A DNA stretch of 37,620 nt from Bacteroidota bacterium (GTDB lineage: Bacteria; Bacteroidota; Bacteroidia; Chitinophagales; Chitinophagaceae). Numbering within the stretch: position 1 is the first letter of the stretch; each line of letters starts with the position of its first letter. The position numbers and the translations under genes are program-made. Shown here piece by piece: positions 7,525 through 16,988 of this stretch. Under the pieces are notes generated by a model, which did no database searches, had not been told where the DNA came from, and was given only the letters and a program-made list of their open reading frames with translations. Where the stretch lies: positions 1 to 37,620 of the forward strand of contig JAKQKY010000105.1 in NCBI GenBank assembly GCA_029560415.1, in the 5' to 3' direction.

Positions 7525-9447
7525 ATGAAGAAATTCTCCCTGTTACCTGCCATGGTATCCCTTACAATATTATTGGCATTAAATTTTCAACCAACATTTT
7601 CTCAGCCCTTCACCCCCGTTGCCCTTAATGGCTTCAATCATGATGTGATTGCGGAAGCAGGCACTAGTTCATTGACCACTACAACCATTTCATTAGATGG
7701 ATTTACGGTTTCCAATAAAGTGATGTATACGAACACGTTTAAAACCCTGAATGGTTTTGGCGGTGGAGGTATTGCAGATAATGGTTTGATCACTGATGCC
7801 GCAGGCACATACCAACTGGCCGATTATACTGGTAACAATGCCATGCTTATTCAAAGGAGTCAATCGGGCGAATTAAATATTACCACCCCGGCAGCCTATA
7901 GCAGGATCAGGTTGCTTTGTTTTTCTACAGAAGGAACCAGCCTGGTAAATGTGGCGTTGCATTTTACTGATGGATCTACAACCAATGCACTTACTAATTA
8001 TTCCGTAGGCGATTGGTTCAACAATACGAGCAATTTAGTGTTGTCTGGTTTCGGACGATGCACCCGTGCCACGCCTGCCTCCGGGGATGATGCATACCCC
8101 GGCAATCCAAGAATGTATTATATCGATATACCTATCTCTTGTATCGATCGCCAAAAGAACCTCGACAAAATTCAACTGGCGAATGTGACCACGGCTGGTT
8201 CCAATGCGCCTTATCCCAATGCGGTTTTCTTTGCCGTATCTGCCATCCCGTTTAGTCTATCCGTCACCGATAATATCACTGCTGCCAGCTGCACGGTCAA
8301 TGGCAGTGTTACACTCAATATAACTGGTTCAGGTTCTCCATACAATGTAACCTGGAATAGCACTCCGGCTCAGTCAGGACTGACGGCCACCAACCTGCTG
8401 ACTGGCCCGTACATTGCCAGCATCACTGATGCGGTTGGTTGCATCAGCCAGTATCCCGTAACCATCGGCCTCAACAATAACCTGTTTATGACAGCCCATA
8501 TCGATACGCCCATTTGTTATAATGCATCTTTCAATGCCAATACCAACAGCAATGCAACAACGTATTCATGGTCACCCACCACGGGCGTGAGTGATCCAAC
8601 CAGTGCAAATCCTGTGCTATCTCCCACGGCGCCCAGTACAATGTATACGGTAACGGGTACCCTGGGTTCCTGCCCGCCGATCGTTAGAACGTTTACCGTT
8701 ACCGTTAGTCCGGAAATAACGTTGACCATACCTCCAAGTCTAACTGTTTGTTCGGATTCTTCTATAACACCCATCATCACAAGTAACGCAACCAGTTTCC
8801 AATGGCTGCCTACACAAGGTGTGAGCAATACAACGATTGCAAATCCTGTTTTATCACCGGATGCCACTACTACGTATAGCATTACCGCCACTACCGGACT
8901 ATGCAGTGTGAATGGTAATCTTTTGGTATCCGTTGCTCCCCCGGTGAATGTAGAAGCAGGTTCTGGTACTACGATTGCGGCAGGGCAAACGGTTCAACTA
9001 AATGGTAGTGGAGATGCAGGTAATTATAACTGGGCACCGGCCGGCAGCTTGAGTGTGGCCAACATACCCAACCCAGTTGCATCACCCACAGTTACAACCC
9101 TGTATACCCTTGTCATCACCAATGCCACAGGCTGTTCGGGAAGCGATGTGGTGGAAATCCAGGTGATCCCCGAATGCGCCAAACCAATGGAAGCGATTAC
9201 CCCTAACGGTGATGGCATCAATGATAAATGGCTGGTAACCTATGGCAATTGCATCACAGCTGCCCGGGTGAAAGTATTCAACCGTTATGGTAGCTCCGTA
9301 TTTGAAACAGAAAATTACCAGAATAACTGGGAAGGAACGTATAAGGGCAAACCATTGCCGGACGCCACCTATTATTACGTGATCGAATACAAACAGGCGA
9401 ATAACATAACGGTAATGCTTAAGGGAAATCTTACGATCATCAGGTAA
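7525..9447 (+). CDS. T9SS type B (CHU_C) multidomain surface protein
   Basis: 640 residues. A signal peptide ends near FSQP (residue 27). Residues about 28-245 form a beta-rich domain without an assigned family. Next is an SprB-like repeat (around SVTDNITAASCTVNGSVTL, residues about 248-318), then three Ig-like repeats built on a WSPTTGVS...NPVLSP pattern (about 325-395, 400-470 and 475-550). The C-terminal 90 residues are the gliding-motility-associated CHU_C domain: AITPNGDGINDKW, VKVFNRYGSSVFET, NNWEGTYKGKPLPDATYYYV. This domain directs export through the T9SS. Probably a cell-surface adhesin or structural protein. The gene ends only 23 bases from the convergent transporter gene. Confidence 0.88.
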   Translation: MKKFSLLPAMVSLTILLALNFQPTFSQPFTPVALNGFNHDVIAEAGTSSLTTTTISLDGFTVSNKVMYTNTFKTLNGFGGGGIADNGLITDAAGTYQLADYTGNNAMLIQRSQSGELNITTPAAYSRIRLLCFSTEGTSLVNVALHFTDGSTTNALTNYSVGDWFNNTSNLVLSGFGRCTRATPASGDDAYPGNPRMYYIDIPISCIDRQKNLDKIQLANVTTAGSNAPYPNAVFFAVSAIPFSLSVTDNITAASCTVNGSVTLNITGSGSPYNVTWNSTPAQSGLTATNLLTGPYIASITDAVGCISQYPVTIGLNNNLFMTAHIDTPICYNASFNANTNSNATTYSWSPTTGVSDPTSANPVLSPTAPSTMYTVTGTLGSCPPIVRTFTVTVSPEITLTIPPSLTVCSDSSITPIITSNATSFQWLPTQGVSNTTIANPVLSPDATTTYSITATTGLCSVNGNLLVSVAPPVNVEAGSGTTIAAGQTVQLNGSGDAGNYNWAPAGSLSVANIPNPVASPTVTTLYTLVITNATGCSGSDVVEIQVIPECAKPMEAITPNGDGINDKWLVTYGNCITAARVKVFNRYGSSVFETENYQNNWEGTYKGKPLPDATYYYVIEYKQANNITVMLKGNLTIIR

Positions 9448-9470
9448 AATGTGAAATGGCCGGATTTTAA

Positions 9471-10742
9471 TTATACCAGGAACCAGATCAATGCAACGGC
9501 TGCTGCCAGCATGATGAGCAATGTGGCAAAACCCAGTAGGTTAGATAATCGCCTGTTGGTAAAATGCCCCATCACGTCTTTACTATTGCAGAGGTGTAAG
9601 ATTACCGCGATCAATATCGGGGCGGTGATGCCATATAAAACAGCAGACCAAATCAACGCTTTTACAGGGCTGATGCCCAGCAGTTGAATCATCAACCCAA
9701 TGACAAGTGAAATAATGATACTGATGTAAAACCCTTTTGCTTCATGAAATTTTTTATTGAGCCCTTCATCCCAATTAAATATTTCAGCCAGCATATAACT
9801 GGAAGCACCGGCCAGTACCGGGATAGCGAGGAAGCCCGTTCCGATTACGCCAATGGAAAACAACGCGTAAGCCATATCACCTGCAAGCGGTCTTAATGCC
9901 TGGGCTGCCTGCTCTACGGTATTGATCTGGTGGATACCGGCATTGAACAATACGGTACCCGAAGTAAGGATGATGAAATAGAAAACAATATTGGAGAACA
10001 GCATTCCGCCCTTTACATCGGTTTGCATTTGATGAAGTATTCTTTTATCTACGATCAATCTACGCTCTCTTATTTCTTCCACCTCCATCGACGCCTGCCA
10101 GAAAAACAAATAGGGAGAAATCGTGGTTCCCAATATTCCTACCAGCGCCATGAAATAATCTTTTGAATATTCAAAGCTGGGCAGGAAGGTTCCTTTTAGT
10201 ACCACCCACCAATCTGTCTTGATCAAAAAAGGAATGAGGATATAACTGAATAAAATGATGCACAACCATTTTAGTACGGCTGCGATCTTATGATAATTCC
10301 AGGCAATTATGCTGTACATGAGTATGACGGTAAACAAAATGGAAAACACGAAGGATGGGATCTTTGGAAACAGGAGATTACCTACTGCACCCATGCCGGC
10401 GATATCGGCGCCAATGTTGAGCGTTATGGAAGGATAACTCACGATCAGGATCAGGTAGATCACCCAGCGGGAATATTTTCGTTTGATCACACCTGCGAGG
10501 CCCTGGTTGGTAACGAGACCGATCCTTGCACACATTTCCTGGATGGAGACCATCAATGGATAGGTAAAGATGGCCGTCCATAGAAACTTCGGACCAAACT
10601 GTGCGCCTGCCTGTGAATAGGTTGCAATACCGGAAGGATCATCATCACTGGCACCGGTTACCAACCCCGGTCCTAGTTGGGAGAAGAATTTTTTGATCCT
10701 GGAAGTGGGCTGTTGCTTTTCTGGCTTTTCTTGTACATTCAT
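9471..10742 (-). CDS. Nramp-related divalent metal transporter
   Basis: 423 residues with about 11 hydrophobic helices, matching the Nramp/SLC11 family (COG1914). TM1 carries TGASDDDPSGIATYSQAGA (Asp33-Gly38), the family's metal-binding break in variant form: canonical members have DPGN. TM6 reads GTTISPYLFFWQAS (residues 205-218), where canonical Mn/Fe transporters have MPH; both the metal-coordinating Met and the His are replaced (Ser209, Tyr211). This fits the Nramp-related clades whose substrate is not the usual transition metal, but the substrate cannot be deduced. A cytosolic basic N-terminus precedes TM1. It is probably monocistronic, convergent with the T9SS gene ending at 9447. Confidence 0.87.
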   Translation of the reverse strand: MNVQEKPEKQQPTSRIKKFFSQLGPGLVTGASDDDPSGIATYSQAGAQFGPKFLWTAIFTYPLMVSIQEMCARIGLVTNQGLAGVIKRKYSRWVIYLILIVSYPSITLNIGADIAGMGAVGNLLFPKIPSFVFSILFTVILMYSIIAWNYHKIAAVLKWLCIILFSYILIPFLIKTDWWVVLKGTFLPSFEYSKDYFMALVGILGTTISPYLFFWQASMEVEEIRERRLIVDKRILHQMQTDVKGGMLFSNIVFYFIILTSGTVLFNAGIHQINTVEQAAQALRPLAGDMAYALFSIGVIGTGFLAIPVLAGASSYMLAEIFNWDEGLNKKFHEAKGFYISIIISLVIGLMIQLLGISPVKALIWSAVLYGITAPILIAVILHLCNSKDVMGHFTNRRLSNLLGFATLLIMLAAAVALIWFLV

Positions 10743-11055
10743 CTGCTGCGATTGTAGTTCCCTGGGATGATGTTATAAAGTTAACCGAAATTCCGGGACA
10801 GGGGATTTATACTTATGGATTCATTGTGCAAGTGGTGGATGAGTATTGATGGATGCACGGATGCTGTTAATGTCATTGATATTGATGTATGCACCGATAA
10901 CATGGATTAAGAGTATGACACGGAAAAAATTTATATCAATTGAACAAGCCGATTAAAAAGCTGATCGGCAAGATTTTAATAATACAATAATTTATATGCA
11001 AATCAATAGAAGCATAAAAAATACCTGGTAAAAGGATAAACTGCATCCTTGGTTA
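10743..11055. other. Gene-free intergenic stretch with a hairpin
   Basis: 313 bases between two minus-strand genes. A perfect 6-base dyad, GCCGAT at 10948-10953 and ATCGGC at 10964-10969, separated by 10 bases, is followed on the plus strand by a short T-rich run. It may be a weak terminator but is on the less useful strand. The promoter of the Nramp-type gene should lie near 10743-10800; no consensus Bacteroidota -7/-33 pair was clear. Confidence 0.35.
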
Positions 11056-14000
11056 CTATCGTATAAGGATCGAAGTTCCCTTCTCATAAACTACTTTGCG
11101 GCTGATCGGATCTACATAATTCAACTGCCATACGTACGTGCCCGCTTCTGCAGGTTGTCCTTTGTGACGGCCATTCCACCCTTCTACCGGGTTGATACTA
11201 CTGTACACAAGTTCCCCGAAACGATTATACACTTTCAAAGAGAATGTTGTAGCCAAGTCGGCATTGATGGCTTTCAACCGATCGTTCACTCCATCTTCAT
11301 TGGGCGTAAAGGCATTGGGTACTTTGATAAGACAATTGCTGAGCACTTTGATGTACACTTCATCTTCAGCCTTGCAGCCGTTATTATCTACGATGAGTTT
11401 GTAAGTAAAACTTTCGGGGCCGGTGACGATCGTGGAAGTTGTTCCCCCACTGTTCCATGTATACAGGTAGCCGGGAACGTTAGCAATGCCCAGTTGCGTT
11501 GTTAATCCAGGACATAGTGTTTTTTGTTCACCCAATTCAAAAGTAGGCACGAGATACACTTTGGTGAGGCCCTGCGATTGAATGGTTCCGCAATAGCGGC
11601 TGGTCGCATCAAGGGTGACTGTGAAATCACCCGGCGCCGTATATGGATATGTGATGGTTGGCTGATCAGACACGCTGGTGCCGTTCCCTGTATTCCAGGT
11701 ATATTGACTGATACTTCCCACGAGGTTAGATACCAGTGTTACATTATCGCCGGTACAATATTGTGCATTCAATCCTGTAAAACTTACCTGTGGCTTTGCT
11801 GCCACGTTGATGTTTTTGCGGGCCGTATCAGTACAACCGTGATTATTGGTGATTATAAGCTTTACCAGGTAATCGCCGTCTAATGCGTATGAATGTGCTG
11901 GTGGTGTTAATCCGGCAAACTGCGTATTATCGCCAAACAACCATTGATACTGGAGATTGAGACCGGTAGATTGATTCGTAAATAGAATATTGGCACCCAC
12001 ACAGGTTGTGTCTTTATCGGTTTTAAAATCGGAACGAATCGCATTGTTCAACGGGTAACTCCTTTGCAGCGTATCGGTACATATACCATTTGAAACGATC
12101 AGTTTCACCGTTGCGGTTACCGTAGATACCGGGAAGGTATGCGATATCGTTTGACCGGTACCGGTAGTTCCATCACTGAAAGTCCAGTTCCAGGAATTGA
12201 TGCCATTGCCTCCGGGATGCGACAGGCGGATGGTATCGCTCACACATCCAAAGGCTACTGCATCGGTGAAAACGGATGAAGGTCGTCCCAACACGTTAAA
12301 GCCAATGGTTTCTGTGGTATTTTGTACTGCAAAACAGGTATCCTGCACACTGTTGCCATCAGTACCTGCATTGTTGTGTAATACATAATTACCGAAACTG
12401 CTGATGGGTTGTGTTAATTGCAGTAGTATCCATTTGGTATATCCATTGCTACAGGTTGCATCCGTGGTAACCGATGCAATGCTCACGGCAGAAGGACCCG
12501 TAATGGAAAATTCTGATCCGTTGGCATTCACACTGGCGCAACGAATGGGTTTGCTGTAAAACACTTTGATCGTGGATGGTCCGCATTTATCGTACTGCAC
12601 TGAATCATACCGTGGTGCCGGAGCCTGGGTGGCAGTGAATGCCTGCGCCGCATTGATGGGCATGAATGAAAAACAACTATCGCTCAGGGTATTGCCATCG
12701 GTACCATTGCCAATCCTCACGGAGAAATTGCCAGCCGGGAGGTTGCCCGAAAGGTTCAATACCACCTGGTTCGTGTACCCGCTGGCGTTACAATTCCCGA
12801 TGATACCCAATACAGTGAACGCACCAGGTGTTACGGAAAATTCACTTCCATTGGCGGTGAGAGAATTGCAGGCAATGTTTTTATCGAATTTTACAGTAAC
12901 GCGGTTAGGTTTGCAATCATCAAAGATCACAGATTGTATAACCGGTGCTGTAGTTAGCTGGTTAATGGTAAAAGGCAATGTAGATGCAGCAACCATAGAA
13001 ATACCACAGGTATCGGTAAGTGTATTGCCATCGGATCCATTGTTGATACTCACCTGGTAGTTACCAAATGCCAAAGGATTTTGCAATATAAGTTTTATGG
13101 TATCGGTATATGTGCCTCCTGTATTACAAGCTGATTGAACGGAAGTGATCGAATGGGTACCGGGAGTAATGGTAAACTCGGAACCATTAGCGGAAATGCT
13201 GCTGCAAATTACAGGTTTATTTAAAGCCACTTTTATGATGGTAGGTGCACAACCGGTAAAGCTAATATTCGACATAGTCAAAGCTGTCTGAACAGGCACC
13301 GTAAAAGGTATACTGGTTCCGGCAGTCAACGGGTTCTGGCAAACATCCAATACTGTATTAAGGTCGGTTCCGTTGTTGACGATGAGGTTGTAATTACCGG
13401 CGGGCAATGGCGTTTGCAAACTAAGTGTAGCACTGGTAAAAGTACTGGAGGTGCCCGAACATAATGAGGTTACACCGGTGATCACATGGGTTCCATTGGT
13501 AATGGTAAATTCAGATCCGTTAGCGGTTAAACTGCTGCAAAGCATGTCTTCAGAAAAATTCACTTTCACTTTCGATGCGTCACAACCAACGATACCGGCG
13601 CTTCCTACAACCGGCGCCAGGTTATTGGTAAGCACAGTGGAGCCACCTGTAAAAGTTAGATTATAGCCAAGTCCTGAGTTAGACCAGTTGGTCACCATCA
13701 GCAGGTAGTCGTTACCGGCAGTAAGCGTGGGCATGCGGTTAAATACTGGAGTATTGCCGGCGCAATTGAGGCTACCGGTTCCTGCAGGTGTACAACCAGT
13801 GTTCCCGGTGGTAGCACTCAGGTTAACTGAAATGGCGAGGTTGGTAGTATAAACATCCGAAACAGGTCTGCCGGTTACATCCATCAATTGCCAGTCGTAA
13901 TCATCTGCTGGTGATGCCGGAACGATCATGAAGCCCAGTGTTCCGGTTTGATAACAATGAAATTTGTACCATACTGAATTGCTGCTGGTCACTGCATCTA

Positions 14001-14175
14001 TACATCCGGCAGAAGGTAAATTAGGTCCTGTACAACTTGGTACATTGGCTTGTGGAAATACAAGCGTTCCACAAACGGCAATACTGGCATCTGCAGTTCT
14101 GCCGGGTCCGCCACATGGCTGGGCCAGGGATGAAAAAGAGATTAACAGGAAGAAAGCGAATGTAAAGAGGCGCAT
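11056..14175 (-). CDS. Very large T9SS type B adhesin-like protein with cysteine-bearing repeats and PKD domains
   Basis: About 1039 residues from the inner Met (MRLFTFAFFLLISFSSLAQP), which gives the tidiest signal peptide; an ATG six codons upstream (14193) is also possible. The N-terminal about 170 residues are a cysteine-containing domain typical of Bacteroidota surface proteins (WYKFHCYQTGTLGF). Then come four repeats of about 100 residues, each with a conserved ANGSEFxIT core, an NxGTDxNTxxDxC segment and paired cysteines, resembling SbsA/Big_5-type Ig-like domains. Three PKD-like domains follow (WNWTFSDGTTG, YQWLFGDNTQF, YTWNTGNGTSV). A CHU_C sorting domain closes the protein (NAFTPNEDGVNDRLK, VYNRFGELVYSS, GWNGRHKGQPAEAGTYVW). 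Likely a T9SS-exported adhesin. Confidence 0.88.
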   Translation of the reverse strand: MRLFTFAFFLLISFSSLAQPCGGPGRTADASIAVCGTLVFPQANVPSCTGPNLPSAGCIDAVTSSNSVWYKFHCYQTGTLGFMIVPASPADDYDWQLMDVTGRPVSDVYTTNLAISVNLSATTGNTGCTPAGTGSLNCAGNTPVFNRMPTLTAGNDYLLMVTNWSNSGLGYNLTFTGGSTVLTNNLAPVVGSAGIVGCDASKVKVNFSEDMLCSSLTANGSEFTITNGTHVITGVTSLCSGTSSTFTSATLSLQTPLPAGNYNLIVNNGTDLNTVLDVCQNPLTAGTSIPFTVPVQTALTMSNISFTGCAPTIIKVALNKPVICSSISANGSEFTITPGTHSITSVQSACNTGGTYTDTIKLILQNPLAFGNYQVSINNGSDGNTLTDTCGISMVAASTLPFTINQLTTAPVIQSVIFDDCKPNRVTVKFDKNIACNSLTANGSEFSVTPGAFTVLGIIGNCNASGYTNQVVLNLSGNLPAGNFSVRIGNGTDGNTLSDSCFSFMPINAAQAFTATQAPAPRYDSVQYDKCGPSTIKVFYSKPIRCASVNANGSEFSITGPSAVSIASVTTDATCSNGYTKWILLQLTQPISSFGNYVLHNNAGTDGNSVQDTCFAVQNTTETIGFNVLGRPSSVFTDAVAFGCVSDTIRLSHPGGNGINSWNWTFSDGTTGTGQTISHTFPVSTVTATVKLIVSNGICTDTLQRSYPLNNAIRSDFKTDKDTTCVGANILFTNQSTGLNLQYQWLFGDNTQFAGLTPPAHSYALDGDYLVKLIITNNHGCTDTARKNINVAAKPQVSFTGLNAQYCTGDNVTLVSNLVGSISQYTWNTGNGTSVSDQPTITYPYTAPGDFTVTLDATSRYCGTIQSQGLTKVYLVPTFELGEQKTLCPGLTTQLGIANVPGYLYTWNSGGTTSTIVTGPESFTYKLIVDNNGCKAEDEVYIKVLSNCLIKVPNAFTPNEDGVNDRLKAINADLATTFSLKVYNRFGELVYSSINPVEGWNGRHKGQPAEAGTYVWQLNYVDPISRKVVYEKGTSILIR

Positions 14176-14284
14176 AGGCTCATTGTTATGCACTAAAAAT
14201 AAGCAAAATATTGCTCTTTTCCCAGGTTTTACGAAGGGTTGGTTGATAACCTGTTATAAAGTCAGGCTATTTCGCCCCACATCT

Positions 14285-14722
14285 ATAGGTGGTGATAAGG
14301 AAGAAGTAAAAAGGGGAAAACCAAAAAGCAACATCAAAAACAGGTGAAAGCGAATTTAACCGGACAGGATTTAAACACTTCCAGGTATTTCAAGCTTTCT
14401 CTGTGCCTTTGTGTCTTGGTATCCAACGAGGGCCGGTGCTGATAAGTAAGAAGTAAAAAGTAAAAACCAAAAAGGGAGCTCGATAGCCAGCCTGACCGAA
14501 TTTAGTCGGACAAGATTTACACACTTCCAGGTATTTCATGCTTTCTCTGTGCCTTCATGTCCTGGTATCCTAACGGGGGCCGGTTCTGATAAGTAAGAAG
14601 TAAAAAGTAAAAACCAAAAAGGAACCTCGAAAAGCCGCCTAACCGATTTTAGTCGGACAGGATTTACACACTTCCAGGTATTTCAAGCTTTCTCTGTGTC
14701 TTTGTGTCTTTGTGTTTCAAAA
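14285..14722. repeat. 147-bp tandem repeat, three diverged copies
   Basis: Three head-to-tail copies lie at about 14287-14433, 14434-14580 and 14581-14722. Landmarks recur at 147-base spacing: GATAAG at 14294, 14441 and 14588; CCAGGTATTTCA at 14381, 14527 and 14674. Each unit runs from GATAAG(T)AAGAAGTAAAAAG through CCAAAAAG, a GAATTT/CGGACAGGATTTA block and CTTTCTCTGTGCCTTTGTGTC. Copies 2 and 3 are more alike than copy 1. No ORF spans the array. It fills the gap between the large adhesin gene and the NrfD operon, downstream of that operon's last gene. Confidence 0.85.
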
Positions 14723-14776
14723 AAACTACAAAATTCATTCATAAGTGCAAGGAATAAAAATCTCACCTTTTTTTAA

Positions 14777-15685
14777 TTAGACAGCAATATCCTTTTCATA
14801 TTCATGTCCCAATTTCCGGATCCTGAACATTTGCCTGATCAAATAAAAGATCGTTCCCCACACACCAATGATGATGCCTAATGCAATCGTAAGTAACCAA
14901 ACTGGAGCACGCCCGCCGGTTGACCATAAGGACCGATGCCAGAAATGAGATTCGGCCTGGTGTGCTTTACCCCAGGGAACAGTTTTTTCTACCACCAGGT
15001 TTCCATAGGTATCATTGTCATCTACCCTTGCTACAAGAAATATATTTCCTTTCGCATCACCCGGCATGGAATCGTGTTTGAATTCAGCTATCGCTAATCC
15101 GGTTGTATCTGCGGTATAGGTTTCGTCCTCCCCTACGGAAAGGTTTCCCAGTGCACGTTTGATGCCAAGCTTCATTTCAATATCTTTAACCGCCACCCAT
15201 TCCTGTCCAACCTTTTCTTTCAATTGTGCTGTTACCGAACGAACACCGTCTTCCGAAACCGTATCGATCACGAGGATGGCTTTTTTGACAGTTATCTCTG
15301 CAGTCTGCGCTTCTTCCTTACCGTTAGCGGGCATGGAAGCCACGAACGTAAATTCCCCCAATGAATCCCAGGCTGCTTTGAAAGAAGGCGGCAAGGCAAT
15401 CCTGCCGGTTCCGTTGCTGGAAGTTTTTGTACTTCCCAGCAAGTTGTCAGCAGAAGTGTCGGTAATATAAACTGATACCGGCAATCCCTTGACGGGTTCA
15501 AACACCCTGCCTACTTTCTTTTTCGTGCTAACTTCTATATATGGTACTTTATTTTCCGGCAGAAAATAGCGTATACCCAATACCGTTGTAGATGCTGCAG
15601 AATCCTGTGCATAGGATCTGCCGGTAAAGAAGCAGGTTATGAAAACAATTGCTATGATTAATTTATGATGGTAATTCGCTTTCAT
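14777..15685 (-). CDS. Membrane-anchored periplasmic protein of the NrfD operon
   Basis: 302 residues from the ATG at 15685, chosen over longer frames because it opens a signal peptide (MKANYHHKLIIAIVFITCFF, then TGRSYAQ). It overlaps the end of the NrfD-like gene by 23 bases, a sign of translational coupling. The periplasmic part holds two beta-rich segments, the first transthyretin/carboxypeptidase-regulatory-like (PVSVYITDTSADNLLG...SSNGTGRIALP). A conserved-looking HFWHRSLWSTGGRAPVW precedes a C-terminal TM (LLTIALGIIIGVWGTIFYLI) and a short basic/acidic cytosolic tail. The topology places the bulk beside the periplasmic iron-sulfur subunit. I do not know a named family; a structural or docking subunit of the redox complex is inferred from position. 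Confidence 0.72.
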   Translation of the reverse strand: MKANYHHKLIIAIVFITCFFTGRSYAQDSAASTTVLGIRYFLPENKVPYIEVSTKKKVGRVFEPVKGLPVSVYITDTSADNLLGSTKTSSNGTGRIALPPSFKAAWDSLGEFTFVASMPANGKEEAQTAEITVKKAILVIDTVSEDGVRSVTAQLKEKVGQEWVAVKDIEMKLGIKRALGNLSVGEDETYTADTTGLAIAEFKHDSMPGDAKGNIFLVARVDDNDTYGNLVVEKTVPWGKAHQAESHFWHRSLWSTGGRAPVWLLTIALGIIIGVWGTIFYLIRQMFRIRKLGHEYEKDIAV

Positions 15686-16979
15686 GATCAGTGATGGTTT
15701 TATAAATGGAAATAACAGGGAACAACCTCGCCAGGATGGTGATGATGAGCAACACACCCGCCAGTGAACCCATGGCAATGGCCCACTCTTCCCAGCTGGG
15801 GAAATAATGATTGAATTTGGCAGGCGCATCATATTTAGGCAGGAATGGATGCAACAATGTTGGCGTTACAATCAGGTAACGTTTGAACCATGCACCGATC
15901 ACCACCATCACCCCCGCAATGAACATGGCATTGGGTTTACGGCCTTTGGGAAATATCACGATCAATATCGGGATGATCATGCCAATGAAAATGGCGAACC
16001 AGAATAAGGGTGCATATTCACCCGAGAACAACATCGTTAAATGTTCTTCTTCCGGCTTTTTCATTTTAAAGGCAGGCACCAGGTATTCATTGACGTTGAA
16101 GTAGAGATAGAGCAATGCCAGCATCACCAGTATCTTTCCCATTTTATCGAAATGACGTTCGGTGATATAATGTTCGAGTTTATAAGCCCAGCGAAAAACA
16201 TACATAGCTACCACCACGCCTCCGGCTCCTACTAAAAAGGCACCAGAAACAAAGTAGGCTCCGAAATTCGTACTGTCCCATCCTGGCCGGTAAGTTGTGG
16301 CAAATAACCAGGAGGTAACTGTATGGATGCAAAATGCAACAGGAATGATAACGATACATAAAGTGGTGATAGACCGGTTCCTGATTTTTTCCTGTCCCTC
16401 GGTACCCTTCCAGTATCCACCCAGCCAGCGATAGAATTTTGCAAATGGTTTTCCCAGTTTGTCTTTGGCGTTGATCATGATGCGGATATCGGGCAGCAGC
16501 GTAATGTATAACAACAATAGACTGATGCAGAAATAAGTACTGATCACCACTACATCCCACATGATCGGCGATTGAATTCTGCCATGCAGGAAGAGGTTGA
16601 GCAGGCGCTCGGGGCGGCCCATATCTACGATGATGATAAGCGATGCAAAGGTGATGGCCGACACGGCGATCATTTCGGATATGCGTGTCAGTGGTGTTCG
16701 CCAGGGAACATCAGCCAGCCGAAAAATGGCGGTTATCAATGATCCCACCAGGCTGATGGCCACGAAGAAAACGAAATTGGAAATATAGATGCCCCACGAA
16801 ACGTAATCACCCATGTTGGTTACCACCAGGCCATATTTCAACTGGCGGATATATGCAAAAGCGCCGATACCGCAAATAAGGATCAGCACGATAGTCCAGA
16901 TCACTCCCCTGCGGCCGAACTTCTGTGGCAGCAAGTCACTGGTGATCTTTTCAGGAGAAAATTTTTTCAGCTTTTCCAC
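15663..16979 (-). CDS. NrfD/PsrC-type quinone-reactive membrane subunit
   Basis: 438 residues with 10 predicted TM helices and the NrfD/PsrC hallmark motif VDMGRPERLLN near residue 120. NrfD-type proteins take electrons from, or give them to, membrane quinones and pass them to a periplasmic iron-sulfur partner. The 10-helix count is closer to the ActC/QrcD-type members than to 8-helix PsrC. The gene starts 9 bases after the ferredoxin gene ends and overlaps the next gene, so the four genes from 18162 to 14777 form one operon. No molybdopterin oxidoreductase gene accompanies it, unlike most NrfD systems. Confidence 0.88.
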   Translation of the reverse strand: MEKLKKFSPEKITSDLLPQKFGRRGVIWTIVLILICGIGAFAYIRQLKYGLVVTNMGDYVSWGIYISNFVFFVAISLVGSLITAIFRLADVPWRTPLTRISEMIAVSAITFASLIIIVDMGRPERLLNLFLHGRIQSPIMWDVVVISTYFCISLLLLYITLLPDIRIMINAKDKLGKPFAKFYRWLGGYWKGTEGQEKIRNRSITTLCIVIIPVAFCIHTVTSWLFATTYRPGWDSTNFGAYFVSGAFLVGAGGVVVAMYVFRWAYKLEHYITERHFDKMGKILVMLALLYLYFNVNEYLVPAFKMKKPEEEHLTMLFSGEYAPLFWFAIFIGMIIPILIVIFPKGRKPNAMFIAGVMVVIGAWFKRYLIVTPTLLHPFLPKYDAPAKFNHYFPSWEEWAIAMGSLAGVLLIITILARLFPVISIYKTITDHESELPS

Positions 16980-16988
16980 GATATTAGT

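Noticed and set aside
14777-15832. Long version of the periplasmic protein starting at 15832
   Set aside because: Its first 49 residues overlap the NrfD-like gene and lack a signal at the start; the ATG at 15685 opens a proper signal peptide.
16180-16560. 126-residue ORF inside the NrfD-like gene, same strand but another frame
   Set aside because: Out-of-frame shadow rich in Tyr, His and Cys; the NrfD frame is clearly the coding one.
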